NCBI RefSeq assembly: GCF_018343695.1
Contig: NZ_JAGYPJ010000001.1
Coordinates: 4,469,641 to 4,533,640, forward strand
Direction of reading: 5' to 3'
DNA: 64,000 nt
From: Lederbergia citrisecunda
GTDB taxonomy: Bacteria > Bacillota > Bacilli > Bacillales > Bacillaceae_C
Of the stretch, positions 27,310 through 35,504 are shown piece after piece; positions within the stretch are counted from its first letter, which is position 1; each line of letters starts with the position of its first letter. The notes under the pieces are model-generated. The model saw nothing but the letters and a program-made list of their open reading frames with translations, was not told the DNA's origin and did no database searches. The position numbers and the translations under genes are program-made.

Positions 27310-27600
27310 ATGGCAAACTCACTAATCAGCATACAAATCATCCCGAAAACAAAAAATGGAGAAAGTGTTATTCCATATGTAGATGAAGCAATCAAAGTGA
27401 TTGATGAGTCAGGTGTGAAATACGAAGTTCATCCTCTTGAAACAACGATGGAAGGCGAATTGACGGAGTTAATGAAAATTATAGTGAAAATGAATGAGCG
27501 AATGATTGAAATGGGCAGCAGCAATGTCATTTCTCAAGTGAAAATTTTATATCAGCCATCCGGCATTACGATGAATCAGTTGACGGAGAAATACAGCTGA
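27310..27600 (+). CDS. thiamine-binding protein of the MTH1187/YkoF type
   Basis: A 96-aa protein of the MTH1187/YkoF-like family (PF01910). Segments SIQIIPKT, YEVHPLETTMEGE and MIEMGSSNVISQVKI are typical. Family members form ferredoxin-like dimers or tetramers that bind thiamine or pyrimidine precursors; the exact job in transport or sensing is unclear. GGAGGA precedes the ATG. Its stop overlaps the thiX start by one base. Confidence 0.85.
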   Translation: MANSLISIQIIPKTKNGESVIPYVDEAIKVIDESGVKYEVHPLETTMEGELTELMKIIVKMNERMIEMGSSNVISQVKILYQPSGITMNQLTEKYS

Positions 27601-28352
27601 TGAGAGTTTTTATGAAAGGATGGAGGCCAGCAGTGGTCCTCCTTTTTTTACTTTTTATTTGGGAAATGGTTGTTAAAATAGCTGATATCCCAGGTTGGCT
27701 AATGCCTGCACCTACGGCAATATTGAGAGAATTGATCACTGGATTCAATCGTTTTTCTGAGCATTTATTATCTACTATCGGACTTTCGATAGGAGGATTT
27801 ATTATTGGGTGTTCAGTTGGGCTACTCGTTGCTATACTGTTGCACTTACTTCCTAAAGTTCAGGAAGCTGTTTATCCACTTTTAATTCTTTCGCAAAATG
27901 TGCCGATTATTGTATTGGCGCCTTTGCTTGTCATTTGGTTTGGCTTCGGCATTTTACCAAAAATCATCGTCATTACGCTCGTATGTTTTTTCCCTGTTAC
28001 AATAGCAGCACTCGGTGGTTTTCGAAACACGCCACCTGAAATGAAACATTATTTGCTGATGGCAGGTGCTTCCAAAACACAAATGTTTACAAAATTGGAA
28101 TGGCCGAATTCACTTCCTTCTTTATTTTCTGGCTTAAAAATATCCGCTACATACAGTGTGATGGGGGCGGTTATTTCAGAATGGCTTGGGGCTAAAAAAG
28201 GAATTGGTGTGTATATGACTTTAGCTTCGTCATCTTTTCGTACAGATCGTGTGTTTGTTGCTATTTTTATTATTATGATGTTGAGTTTGTTATTTTTTGG
28301 AGCCATATCCTTATGTGAAAAAAGGCTTGTCAAGTGGAGAAGGGAGGCGTGA
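27600..28352 (+). CDS. thiX: ABC transporter permease (ThiX-like)
   Basis: A 250-aa inner-membrane permease with about six helices, of the SsuC/TauC type used by HMP/FAMP transporters. The EAA loop is seen around residues 140-165 (PEMKHYLLMAGASKTQMFTKLEWPNSLPSL, quoted in part). ATG 27600 overlaps the previous stop (TGATG); ATG 27612 is possible. It works with ThiY and ThiZ. Confidence 0.9.
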   Translation: MRVFMKGWRPAVVLLFLLFIWEMVVKIADIPGWLMPAPTAILRELITGFNRFSEHLLSTIGLSIGGFIIGCSVGLLVAILLHLLPKVQEAVYPLLILSQNVPIIVLAPLLVIWFGFGILPKIIVITLVCFFPVTIAALGGFRNTPPEMKHYLLMAGASKTQMFTKLEWPNSLPSLFSGLKISATYSVMGAVISEWLGAKKGIGVYMTLASSSFRTDRVFVAIFIIMMLSLLFFGAISLCEKRLVKWRREA

Positions 28353-28356
28353 CATT

Positions 28357-29091
28357 ATGGGAATCCTCGAGATTAATCACGTATCCAAGAGCTTTAACGG
28401 ACGCAAAGTACTGGATGACATTAGCATAGAAGTACAAGAAGGCGAGTTTGTCACGATATTAGGTCCTTCTGGTAGTGGAAAAAGCACGTTATTTCACCTA
28501 ATTGGCGGGTTGATCACTCCCGATGAAGGTTCGATTATGCTTGACGGGGGAAATATAACTGGAAAACGTGGGTCCATTAGCTATATGCCACAGCAACCAG
28601 CATTATTTCCTTGGAGAACGGTATTAGAAAATGTATTGCTGGGACAGGAATTACATGAAAAAAAAGACGTTGAAAAAGCGATAACGATGATTTCAAAAGC
28701 TGGATTAAGCGGTTATGAACATTCATTGCCAAGTGAATTATCTGGAGGAATGAAACAAAGGGTGGCGTTTATTAGAGCATTGTTAAGCCCCCAATCGCTT
28801 ATTTGTTTAGATGAACCATTCTCTGCTTTAGACGATTTTACTCGACTTGAAATGCATCAATGGCTACTGTCCATTTGGGCAGATTTTAAACGGACTATTT
28901 TATTTGTAACACATAATATGGATGAAGCTTTGTTTCTTTCGGATCGTATCATCGTCTTATCAAGCAATCCAGCTAAGGTCATTCATGAGGTAAAAGTTCC
29001 CTTCGAACGTCCAAGAGAGAGTGAATTACTTTTAAAGAATGAATTTTTAGCGATTAAAAAAGAACTTTATCAGACAGTTGGGAGGGCATGA
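28357..29091 (+). CDS. thiZ: ABC transporter ATP-binding protein (ThiZ-like)
   Basis: A 244-aa ATPase with Walker A GPSGSGKST (about 37), Q-loop (YMPQQPALFPW), signature LSGGMKQR (about 127) and Walker B LICLDEPFSALDD (about 147). It belongs to the SsuB/TauB-like subfamily. ATG 28357 starts 5 nt after the permease stop with GGGAGG upstream; longer frames run into thiX. Energises the ThiXYZ importer. Confidence 0.92.
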   Translation: MGILEINHVSKSFNGRKVLDDISIEVQEGEFVTILGPSGSGKSTLFHLIGGLITPDEGSIMLDGGNITGKRGSISYMPQQPALFPWRTVLENVLLGQELHEKKDVEKAITMISKAGLSGYEHSLPSELSGGMKQRVAFIRALLSPQSLICLDEPFSALDDFTRLEMHQWLLSIWADFKRTILFVTHNMDEALFLSDRIIVLSSNPAKVIHEVKVPFERPRESELLLKNEFLAIKKELYQTVGRA

Positions 29092-29093
29092 GT

Positions 29094-29867
29094 ATGGAGA
29101 GGATTGTGGATGCGCATATTCATTTAGACCATTACTCTCAAGAAGAAATCGATTTAATTATGAAGGAATTAGACCAAATTCATTGTTCCAATCTGATATC
29201 TGTTTCTTTTGACTTGGAGTCTTGTAATAAAAACCTCCAATTGGCGAAGCAATTCCCTAAAGTGAAGCCAGCATTTGGCTTTCACCCTGAACAGGAAATA
29301 CCTTCTTATCATGAGGTGGCTGAACTTTTAGACTGGATGTCTGAAAATCGAGATGAAATGGTGGCTGTTGGAGAAGTTGGTTTACCATATTATTTACGTA
29401 GTGAAAATCCACAGATTTCAATCGAACCATATATACATTTACTAGATGAATTCTTGAAATTTGCGAAGAAATGGGACAAGCCTGTTGTGCTCCATGCCGT
29501 GTATGACGATGCTCCGATTGTATGTGACCTTTTAGAAAAACATAATATAAAAGATACACATTTTCATTGGTTCAAAGGAGGTTCATCTACAATCGAACGC
29601 ATGATGAAAAATGGCTACTTTATTTCAATTACCCCGGATGTTTTGTATGAAGAGGAAATCAAACAGCTTGTTCTAAAATATCCATTAGATCAAATGATGG
29701 TAGAAACAGATGGGCCGTGGCGGTTCGAAGGGAAATTTTCAGGTAAAATGACTCACCCAGCTATGATTCATGAATCAGTGAATATGATTGCAAAGCTTAA
29801 AAATGAAGACCCATCATTTGTGTATAAAAGATTATATGAAAATACGAAAAGTTTTTTTCGATTGTAA
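29094..29867 (+). CDS. TatD-like metal-dependent hydrolase in the thiamine operon
   Basis: A 257-aa TatD-family TIM-barrel hydrolase. Metal ligands seen: HIH (His 8, His 10), Glu in VGEVGLPYYL, His in VVLHAVYDD, His in HFHWFKGG and Asp in VETDGPW. TatD proteins are often DNases, but this one sits in a TPP-regulated precursor-uptake operon, overlapping or touching thiZ. It may hydrolyse an imported thiamine breakdown product, a job done by YlmB (a different amidohydrolase) elsewhere. ATG 29094 has GGGAGG 8 nt before it; ATG 29088 is too close. Last gene of the operon. Confidence 0.82.
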   Translation: MERIVDAHIHLDHYSQEEIDLIMKELDQIHCSNLISVSFDLESCNKNLQLAKQFPKVKPAFGFHPEQEIPSYHEVAELLDWMSENRDEMVAVGEVGLPYYLRSENPQISIEPYIHLLDEFLKFAKKWDKPVVLHAVYDDAPIVCDLLEKHNIKDTHFHWFKGGSSTIERMMKNGYFISITPDVLYEEEIKQLVLKYPLDQMMVETDGPWRFEGKFSGKMTHPAMIHESVNMIAKLKNEDPSFVYKRLYENTKSFFRL

Positions 29868-29884
29868 AATATCTTGCTTTTTAG

Positions 29885-29909
29885 AAAAAGAGTAAAACCT
29901 CTCTTTTTT
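29885..29909 (+). terminator. weak terminator after the thiamine operon
   Basis: AAAAAGAG pairs with CTCTTTTT and is followed by T residues; AT-rich and therefore unsure. Confidence 0.4.
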
Positions 29910-29952
29910 GCTAAAATAAGTATGGCTATTAAAGAGAGAGGTGTAAAAAAAG

Positions 29953-30834
29953 ATGAAAAGACAATCTCGATATATGAGAGTATGGGAATATGTTCAGATT
30001 ATGTTTGGGGCAACACTCGTTGGTCTTTCATATAATATGTTTTTACTGCCATCTAAGCTTGCTGCTGGTGGTGTTTCTGGTGTTAGTACCCTCCTATTTG
30101 AAGTGTTTCGGTGGAACCCTGCACTTGTACAAATTAGTATCAATTTACCATTGTTTTTCATTGGTCTCCTTGTTTTAGGGAAAGATTTCAGTAGCAAGAC
30201 ATTGGTAGGTACCATTTTTGTTCCGCTCACTATTTGGCTTACACAAGGGATGGACCTGCATATTAAGGAACCAATGTTAGGTGCAATTTATGGTGGGATT
30301 GTCCTTGGAGTCGGCCTCGGGATCGTATATCGCGGAGGTGGTTCTACAGGGGGAACTGCGATGATTGCACAATTGTTAAAGAAATACACGGGTTTATCAA
30401 GTGGTTTTTCCCAGTTGCTCGTGGATGGGATCGTTGTAACCGCATCGGCATTTATCTTCAATCTGGAACTAGCTTTGTTTGCGATGATTTCCATTTACGT
30501 GACGAGCAAAGTCATCGATTTTGTTCAGCTGCAAACCTCACCTACAAAACTAGTGTTGATTATTACGGAGAATGAAGCAAAGATCCAACACATTATACGC
30601 GAAGAAATAGACCGTGGACTTACGAAAGTGAAATCCCTTGGTGGATACACGAACAGAGAAAGAACGATGATTTTTTGTGTAGTTGAGCAGTCGGAGGCAG
30701 TGTATTTGAAGAAGGTTCTTCAAGAACAGGAACCAACTTCCTTTGTTGTTTTTCTTAACGCTTCCGAAATACTTGGAAGAGGTTTTACAAAAGAAAAAGT
30801 GTTTGGCAGCGAAATCGAATCAGATCAGCATTAA
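29953..30834 (+). CDS. YitT family membrane protein
   Basis: A 293-aa protein: about five membrane helices in residues 12-185 (PF02588 region, including SKLAAGGVSGVSTL and YRGGGSTGGTAM) followed by a cytoplasmic DUF2179 domain (about 200-285, KSLGGYTNRERTMIFCVVE). Bacilli have several such paralogues; function unknown. ATG behind GAGAGAGGTG. Single gene. Confidence 0.88.
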   Translation: MKRQSRYMRVWEYVQIMFGATLVGLSYNMFLLPSKLAAGGVSGVSTLLFEVFRWNPALVQISINLPLFFIGLLVLGKDFSSKTLVGTIFVPLTIWLTQGMDLHIKEPMLGAIYGGIVLGVGLGIVYRGGGSTGGTAMIAQLLKKYTGLSSGFSQLLVDGIVVTASAFIFNLELALFAMISIYVTSKVIDFVQLQTSPTKLVLIITENEAKIQHIIREEIDRGLTKVKSLGGYTNRERTMIFCVVEQSEAVYLKKVLQEQEPTSFVVFLNASEILGRGFTKEKVFGSEIESDQH

Positions 30835-30888
30835 ATGTTTCATCCCCTTTTATTTAGGTAAATGAAAAGTAAAAGTGGAGTGATGATG

Positions 30889-31089
30889 ATGAGTCACGAG
30901 CCAACCCAAAACAAAATAGACCGCGCCAAGACGTTGAAAGAACGAAATGATAAAGACAAAGCATTTAAAGATGATCCGGAAAAACAAGCGCAGCGAGATC
31001 AATTGCTCATGCCGATTGATGATATATCGGACGAGCTCGTTGAAGAACGAGAAAAAAACGAGAAGGATAAAAGAGGAAAGAATCCATAG
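30889..31089 (+). CDS. small highly charged protein of unknown function
   Basis: A 66-aa very hydrophilic protein rich in Lys, Asp and Glu (about half charged residues), probably disordered or helical. Three ATG codons in a row (30883, 30886, 30889) follow GTGGAG; the last has the best spacing. No family recognised. Ends just before a strong terminator. Confidence 0.6.
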   Translation: MSHEPTQNKIDRAKTLKERNDKDKAFKDDPEKQAQRDQLLMPIDDISDELVEEREKNEKDKRGKNP

Positions 31090-31090
31090 G

Positions 31091-31114
31091 AAAGGACCCA
31101 TAACGGGTCCTTTT
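31091..31114. terminator. terminator, likely bidirectional
   Basis: AAAGGACCC and GGGTCCTTT form a perfect 9-bp stem with a 5-nt loop and a short T run; it lies between the small charged protein gene and a convergent membrane-protein gene. Confidence 0.8.
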
Positions 31115-31119
31115 GTCAT

Positions 31120-31467
31120 CTACGATAATTTCCAAGCTGGAATTAATGAATGAAATTTGAAGAAATAACTCATGGCAACATGAATAACTGTGTAGATCGC
31201 AAGTATCGTTAAATATGTCAGAAACCAAATATGTAGTGGTTTTCCTAAAAAATAATATAGCATGAACATTCCAACTGGAAACGGTACGAGGACGATTAAC
31301 CAAATAGGTGCTCGAAAAGCTTCCGTAATAGCGCCTAATGAAACGACTGAAGCTCCGATGAGAAGAGCTTGCCAGAAAGCTATTCCATTTTTAAGTAAGT
31401 GGCTCCCAAAAAAATAAGAGAGCGATGTTAATAGAATAGATAAAATAAAGCTAGCAGCATAATTCAT
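31120..31467 (-). CDS. small membrane protein, unknown function
   Basis: A 115-aa protein with about four hydrophobic helices. No motif recognised. Its start shares one base with the stop of the upstream gene (TAATG), so it is coupled to it. Probably the second gene of a two-gene operon. Confidence 0.6.
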   Translation of the reverse strand: MNYAASFILSILLTSLSYFFGSHLLKNGIAFWQALLIGASVVSLGAITEAFRAPIWLIVLVPFPVGMFMLYYFLGKPLHIWFLTYLTILAIYTVIHVAMSYFFKFHSLIPAWKLS

Positions 31468-31946
31468 TACTCTTTCCCTTTCTTGATCAATGTTCCTATG
31501 ATAATATTCAAAATATAGCTTAAGAGAAAGGTATATATATTAAAAAATAAACTATTCGTATATTGATTAAACCAGCCAAAGCGGTAAATTCTTGATTCAG
31601 GCTCAGTAGGGGGCCCACCTAGGGCGATTACAAGTTCATTTTTATAATGAATAATAGCGAATAATAATAATCCGCAACAAAGTAGCGAAAAAAGTAAAAT
31701 GAATCCCCTTTTCTTTATGTTAGCTTCTTTCAAAAGCTCCCTAGTCAACTTAAAGGTTAAAATATAACTTGCAAGAAAAAGAGGCGAAAATAAGATAATA
31801 ATTAATATTCCCGGATTTCCATTTCCCGAAATAGATTCAGGCTTAAATGTAAAAATATGTTCCATAAGGTAAAATCCCAAAAATGAAAACAGAAGGGTTG
31901 TAAACCAAAAAATCCAATTCTTTTTCAACATACTCACCCTTTTCAT
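31467..31946 (-). CDS. membrane protein, unknown function
   Basis: A 159-aa protein with about four hydrophobic helices (about 12-28, 44-62, 80-97, 128-152) and basic ends. No family recognised. ATG 31946 is preceded by GGGGGC; ATG 31931 is also possible. First gene of the two-gene minus-strand operon. Confidence 0.6.
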   Translation of the reverse strand: MKRVSMLKKNWIFWFTTLLFSFLGFYLMEHIFTFKPESISGNGNPGILIIILFSPLFLASYILTFKLTRELLKEANIKKRGFILLFSLLCCGLLLFAIIHYKNELVIALGGPPTEPESRIYRFGWFNQYTNSLFFNIYTFLLSYILNIIIGTLIKKGKE

Positions 31947-32368
31947 TTTATTGCCCCCTTTTAAATACTACATTAACATAAATATCCATTCTTACTTTTG
32001 AATATATGAATTTGAGGAATGAAAAGATAAAATATAAAGGTTATTAATTCTTGTACATTGAACACTCCAATCGGACAGTAATCATGAAAAAGATCTGTAC
32101 CTTGTCCGATTAAAGGCTACGTTCAGACAATAATCATGAAAAAGAAGTTTGTCAGGTTATATTAAATATAGAAATAGTTTTCAATGTCACGATGAAGTGC
32201 CCAATGTACCTTCAAACGTGAAAGAGAGGCGCTAAAGGTCACGATGGGGGGACTATCGCACCCTCACTATAAAAAAGCAAACTCAAATAATTCAAAGTTC
32301 AAGCTAGCCCAAAAATCCACATAAAATGCCGAATCCTAAAAATCACAAATGAAAATTAAAATAATATC
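31947..32368. other. non-coding region upstream of the trp leader, with a two-copy repeat
   Basis: No gene seen. It holds two near-identical 19-mers (32075-32093 and 32127-32145, one mismatch), each framed by GACA...TGTC arms. The first copy has perfect 8-bp arms ATCGGACA (32070) and TGTCCGAT (32103). Confidence 0.5.
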
Positions 32369-32397
32369 TTGACATTCTTTTTTCTAACAGCTAAGAT
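32369..32397 (+). promoter_or_regulatory. SigA promoter of the trp operon
   Basis: TTGACA at 32369 and TAAGAT at 32392 with a 17-nt spacer, directly upstream of the first T-box. Confidence 0.65.
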
Positions 32398-32403
32398 GAT
32401 AAA

Positions 32404-32700
32404 TAATTCAAACTTAATGAATATTTCAGGCATTGACGAAGAATAGTAACTGTTTTTTAGCACTAAAGAGAGCTGGTGGTAGGTGCAAACCAGTGTGCGG
32501 AAATAGTGAATGGACTTCTGAGCCTCCAAACCGAACCTTTTTAAAAAGCAAGTAGGCTTTGGCGCATGGGTCTTCGCGTTAGTAAGACAGGTAATAAGCA
32601 TAACGCTTGTTGCTGATAAAGTGAGCTGATTTTTAGCTAATAAAGGTGGTACCACGGGTTCCTCGTCCTTTGGATGAGGGCCCTTTTTGTATTTTTTTCT
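32404..32700 (+). promoter_or_regulatory. first T-box leader, tryptophan specifier
   Basis: AGAGAG with the GGTGGTAGGTGCAAACCAG-type distal stem I (32467-32492), specifier TGG at 32511-32513 in GAATGGAC, the T-box AAGGTGGTACCACGG (32643-32657) and a terminator made of CCTCGTCC/GGATGAGG closed by GGG/CCC and five T residues (to about 32697). Uncharged tRNA(Trp) should favour the antiterminator. The acceptor-pairing element reads TGGT, although Bacillus tRNA(Trp) would call for TGGC. Confidence 0.9.
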
Positions 32701-32728
32701 AATAATGTAAATCGTTGATTAAGAGGAG

Positions 32729-33030
32729 TACACTTGGAACGTTGTAAAAGAGAGCCGGTGATGGTGGGAATCCGGTACAAACGACCTTGTGGAATGGGCT
32801 TAAGAGAGATTTCCTGAATTCAAAGTAGGGAAATCCGGTTTCCTCCGTTAACAGGATAAAGTATCGGACTGTTTTTAAAAGAAAGTGGGCAATCTGCCTC
32901 ACTTCTCACATGTCCCGTACTTGATGAGATGAAGATGAAATCAATCTTCAATAGAGGTGGCACCGCGGACTAATCGCCCTCTGTAAACACAAAACCAACA
33001 TGTGTTTGCAGAGGGCTTTTTTATATTCAA
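32729..33030 (+). promoter_or_regulatory. second T-box leader, tryptophan specifier
   Basis: AGAGAGCCGGTGATGGTG (from 32749), specifier TGG at 32795-32797 in GGAATGGGC, T-box AGAGGTGGCACCGCGG (32953-32968) and a very strong terminator: 15-bp stem with one G-T pair (32976-32990 with 33002-33016) and T run. The acceptor-pairing TGGC suits the G discriminator of tRNA(Trp). It stands in series with the first T-box, so two tRNA-dependent checks precede trpD. Confidence 0.93.
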
Positions 33031-33049
33031 ATTTGAGAGGAGTATAAAT

Positions 33050-34075
33050 ATGAAACTGTATTTACAAAAGTTGATGAGCGGCGAACATTTAACGATGACT
33101 GAAATGATAGAAGCTGCAAGAAAGCTATTTTCTGGAGAAATTTCTGAGAGTGAAGCGGGCGCATTACTTGGACTACTTGCATTCAAAGGTGAGACCGCTG
33201 ATGAAATAGCGGGTTTGGTACATGCTTTACGTGAAATGTCACCTGCCATTTTATCTATGAAAGACAGTGTAATGGATAATTGTGGTACTGGCGGGGATGG
33301 TTCTAGTAGTTTCAACATTAGTACGACTTCAGCTTTTGTCTTAGCAGGGGCTGGGATAAAGGTGGCGAAGCATGGAAATCGAAGTGTTTCTAGTCAAACG
33401 GGAAGTGCAGACGTACTGGAATATTTAGGAGTCTCACTTGACAACAGACCTGAGGAAACGGAAGAACTTCTTACCGAAAATGGAATTGCCTTTTTATTTG
33501 CACCACATGTACATCCGGCTATGAAGGCTGTCATGAAAGTAAGGCGTGATCTTAGAGTTCCAACGATTTTCAATTTGATTGGACCCTTAACGAATCCAGT
33601 TGAGTTGGATACGCAGTTATTAGGAATTTATCGCCGCGATAAATTGAATCTAATGGGAGAAGTTTTAAAACAGCTTGGAAGAAAAAGAGCGGTTGTCATC
33701 AATGGAGCGGGCTATCTTGATGAAGGTTCACTGTCTGGAGAAAATCATCTCGTTATCCTTGAGAATGGAGAGTTAAACTCTATAACATTAAAACCTGAAC
33801 ATGTAGGTCTTCCAACGTATTCCAACGAAGAAATTATGGGTGGAGATGCGGAGCGAAATGCACATATTATGATGAGCGTTCTTCGGGGAGATGATGGGCC
33901 TTTCCGCGACACGGTACTCTTAAATGCTGGGATTGGCATTTATGCGAATGGAAAAGTGGATTCCATTCAAGAAGGAATTGAAAAGGCGAAAGAAAGTATT
34001 GATTCCGGAGCTGCTTTAGCAAAATTAGAATACCTCATTGAGAGAAGCCAACATACAAAGCAAGGAGTGCTATAA
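33050..34075 (+). CDS. trpD: anthranilate phosphoribosyltransferase
   Basis: A 341-aa TrpD. Conserved DNCGTGGDGSSSFNISTTSA-type motif (about residue 79 onward), KHGNRSVSSQTGSADVLE and the magnesium site in the family positions. Joins PRPP to anthranilate. ATG 33050 follows GAGAGGAG and is the first start after the T-box terminator. It is the first gene of the operon: trpE, which normally comes first in Bacillus, is missing. Confidence 0.96.
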   Translation: MKLYLQKLMSGEHLTMTEMIEAARKLFSGEISESEAGALLGLLAFKGETADEIAGLVHALREMSPAILSMKDSVMDNCGTGGDGSSSFNISTTSAFVLAGAGIKVAKHGNRSVSSQTGSADVLEYLGVSLDNRPEETEELLTENGIAFLFAPHVHPAMKAVMKVRRDLRVPTIFNLIGPLTNPVELDTQLLGIYRRDKLNLMGEVLKQLGRKRAVVINGAGYLDEGSLSGENHLVILENGELNSITLKPEHVGLPTYSNEEIMGGDAERNAHIMMSVLRGDDGPFRDTVLLNAGIGIYANGKVDSIQEGIEKAKESIDSGAALAKLEYLIERSQHTKQGVL

Positions 34076-34076
34076 A

Positions 34077-34865
34077 TTGACGATATTAGATAAAATTATT
34101 GAACAGAAAAAAGTAGAAGTCCAAGAACTGAAAGTAATCTATAGTGTTCAACAATCAGAAAACGTGAAAAAACGTCCTTCATTATATGAGAGCTTCAAGA
34201 ATTTAGAGAATATCGGCGTGATTGCAGAAGTGAAGCGGGCTTCTCCTTCTAAAGGTGTCATCAATGATGAAGTAGATCCCGTTGCCCAGGCAAAAGCATA
34301 TGCAAAAGCTGGTGCTGGAGCCATATCCGTTTTGACAGATCGACAATTCTTCAAAGGGTCTATGGCCGATCTTTCTGCAGTTGCAGAAGAGGTCGATCTT
34401 CCTTTACTTTGTAAGGATTTTATGATTGATGAAGTCCAAATTGATGTTGCGAAAGATCATGGGGCTAGTGTCATTCTTCTTATTGCAGCTGCCCTTCCTG
34501 AAGAGAGACTTCGCGAGCTATACCAGTATGCTAGATCTAAAGAATTGGATGTTTTATTCGAAGTGCATGATGAAGAAGAAGCGGAAATGGCACTCCGAAT
34601 TGGCGCCCGCATTATCGGAATCAATAATCGAAATTTAAAAACGTTTGAAGTTGATTTGGGAGTAACAGAGCGAGTGGCGTCTATATTAAAAGATTCAAAT
34701 TGCCTACTCGTTAGCGAAAGTGGTATTCGCACGAAGGAAGATGTAGAACAAGTGGCGGAAGCTGGGGCAAAAGCAATTTTAGTCGGAGAAACGTTGATGA
34801 GATCACCGAATATCACTGACACGATGAATGAAATTCGTATTCCCCTAACGAAGGCGGTGAAGTAA
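34077..34865 (+). CDS. trpC: indole-3-glycerol phosphate synthase
   Basis: A 262-aa TrpC TIM barrel: VIAEVKRASPSKG (about 53), LCKDFMID with the catalytic Lys, GINNRNLKTF and LVSESGI are conserved segments. Converts CdRP to indole-3-glycerol phosphate. TTG 34077 follows AAGGAG and starts one base after the trpD stop. Confidence 0.95.
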   Translation: MTILDKIIEQKKVEVQELKVIYSVQQSENVKKRPSLYESFKNLENIGVIAEVKRASPSKGVINDEVDPVAQAKAYAKAGAGAISVLTDRQFFKGSMADLSAVAEEVDLPLLCKDFMIDEVQIDVAKDHGASVILLIAAALPEERLRELYQYARSKELDVLFEVHDEEEAEMALRIGARIIGINNRNLKTFEVDLGVTERVASILKDSNCLLVSESGIRTKEDVEQVAEAGAKAILVGETLMRSPNITDTMNEIRIPLTKAVK

Positions 34866-35504
34866 TTGAAGGTGAAAATTTGCGGCATTATGTCAGAAGA
34901 AGCTGCCCTTGCTGCAAGTGAAGCGGGAGCAGATTTACTAGGATTTGTTTTTGCGGAGAGTAAAAGGAAAGTCACCACGGAACAGGCAGCGTACATTATT
35001 CAACAAGTGCCGCAACATGTGAAATCCGTTGGTGTTTTCGTTAACGAATCATATGAAAATATTATTCATATTGCTGAAACGGCAAAGCTTGATTATATTC
35101 AGCTACACGGAGATGAGCCACCGGAATTTTGCAAGAGTCTGCCATATCCCGTTATTAAGGCTTTTTCAATAAAAGAGCAAGATGATCTTAATCAACTAGC
35201 AGAATACGAGTGTGACTTTTATTTACTTGATAGTCCGGGAGTGAAATATCGTGGAGGAAGCGGAATTCCCTTTGATTGGAGCCTTCTCGAACATTTAGAC
35301 ATTCCGCGAGAAAAAATCATTTTAGCAGGCGGGCTTGATCATGAAAATGTCAAAAAAGCTATGACAACAGTAAAACCAGCCATAGTCGATGTATCCAGTG
35401 GCGTTGAGACAAATGGAGTAAAAGACGTAAGAAAAATTCAAGAATTTTTAGCAGCAGCAAAAATAGAGGAGCGTGAAGACATTGGCAGTTTACACATCAC
35501 CTGA
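34866..35504 (+). CDS. trpF: phosphoribosylanthranilate isomerase
   Basis: A 212-aa TrpF: KICGI with the catalytic Cys, [23 protein letters not shown] and the catalytic-site SSGVE near the end. The TTG start abuts the trpC stop; GTG 34872 is an alternative. Overlaps trpB by about 20 nt. Confidence 0.94.
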   Translation: MKVKICGIMSEEAALAASEAGADLLGFVFAESKRKVTTEQAAYIIQQVPQHVKSVGVFVNESYENIIHIAETAKLDYIQLHGDEPPEFCKSLPYPVIKAFSIKEQDDLNQLAEYECDFYLLDSPGVKYRGGSGIPFDWSLLEHLDIPREKIILAGGLDHENVKKAMTTVKPAIVDVSSGVETNGVKDVRKIQEFLAAAKIEEREDIGSLHIT

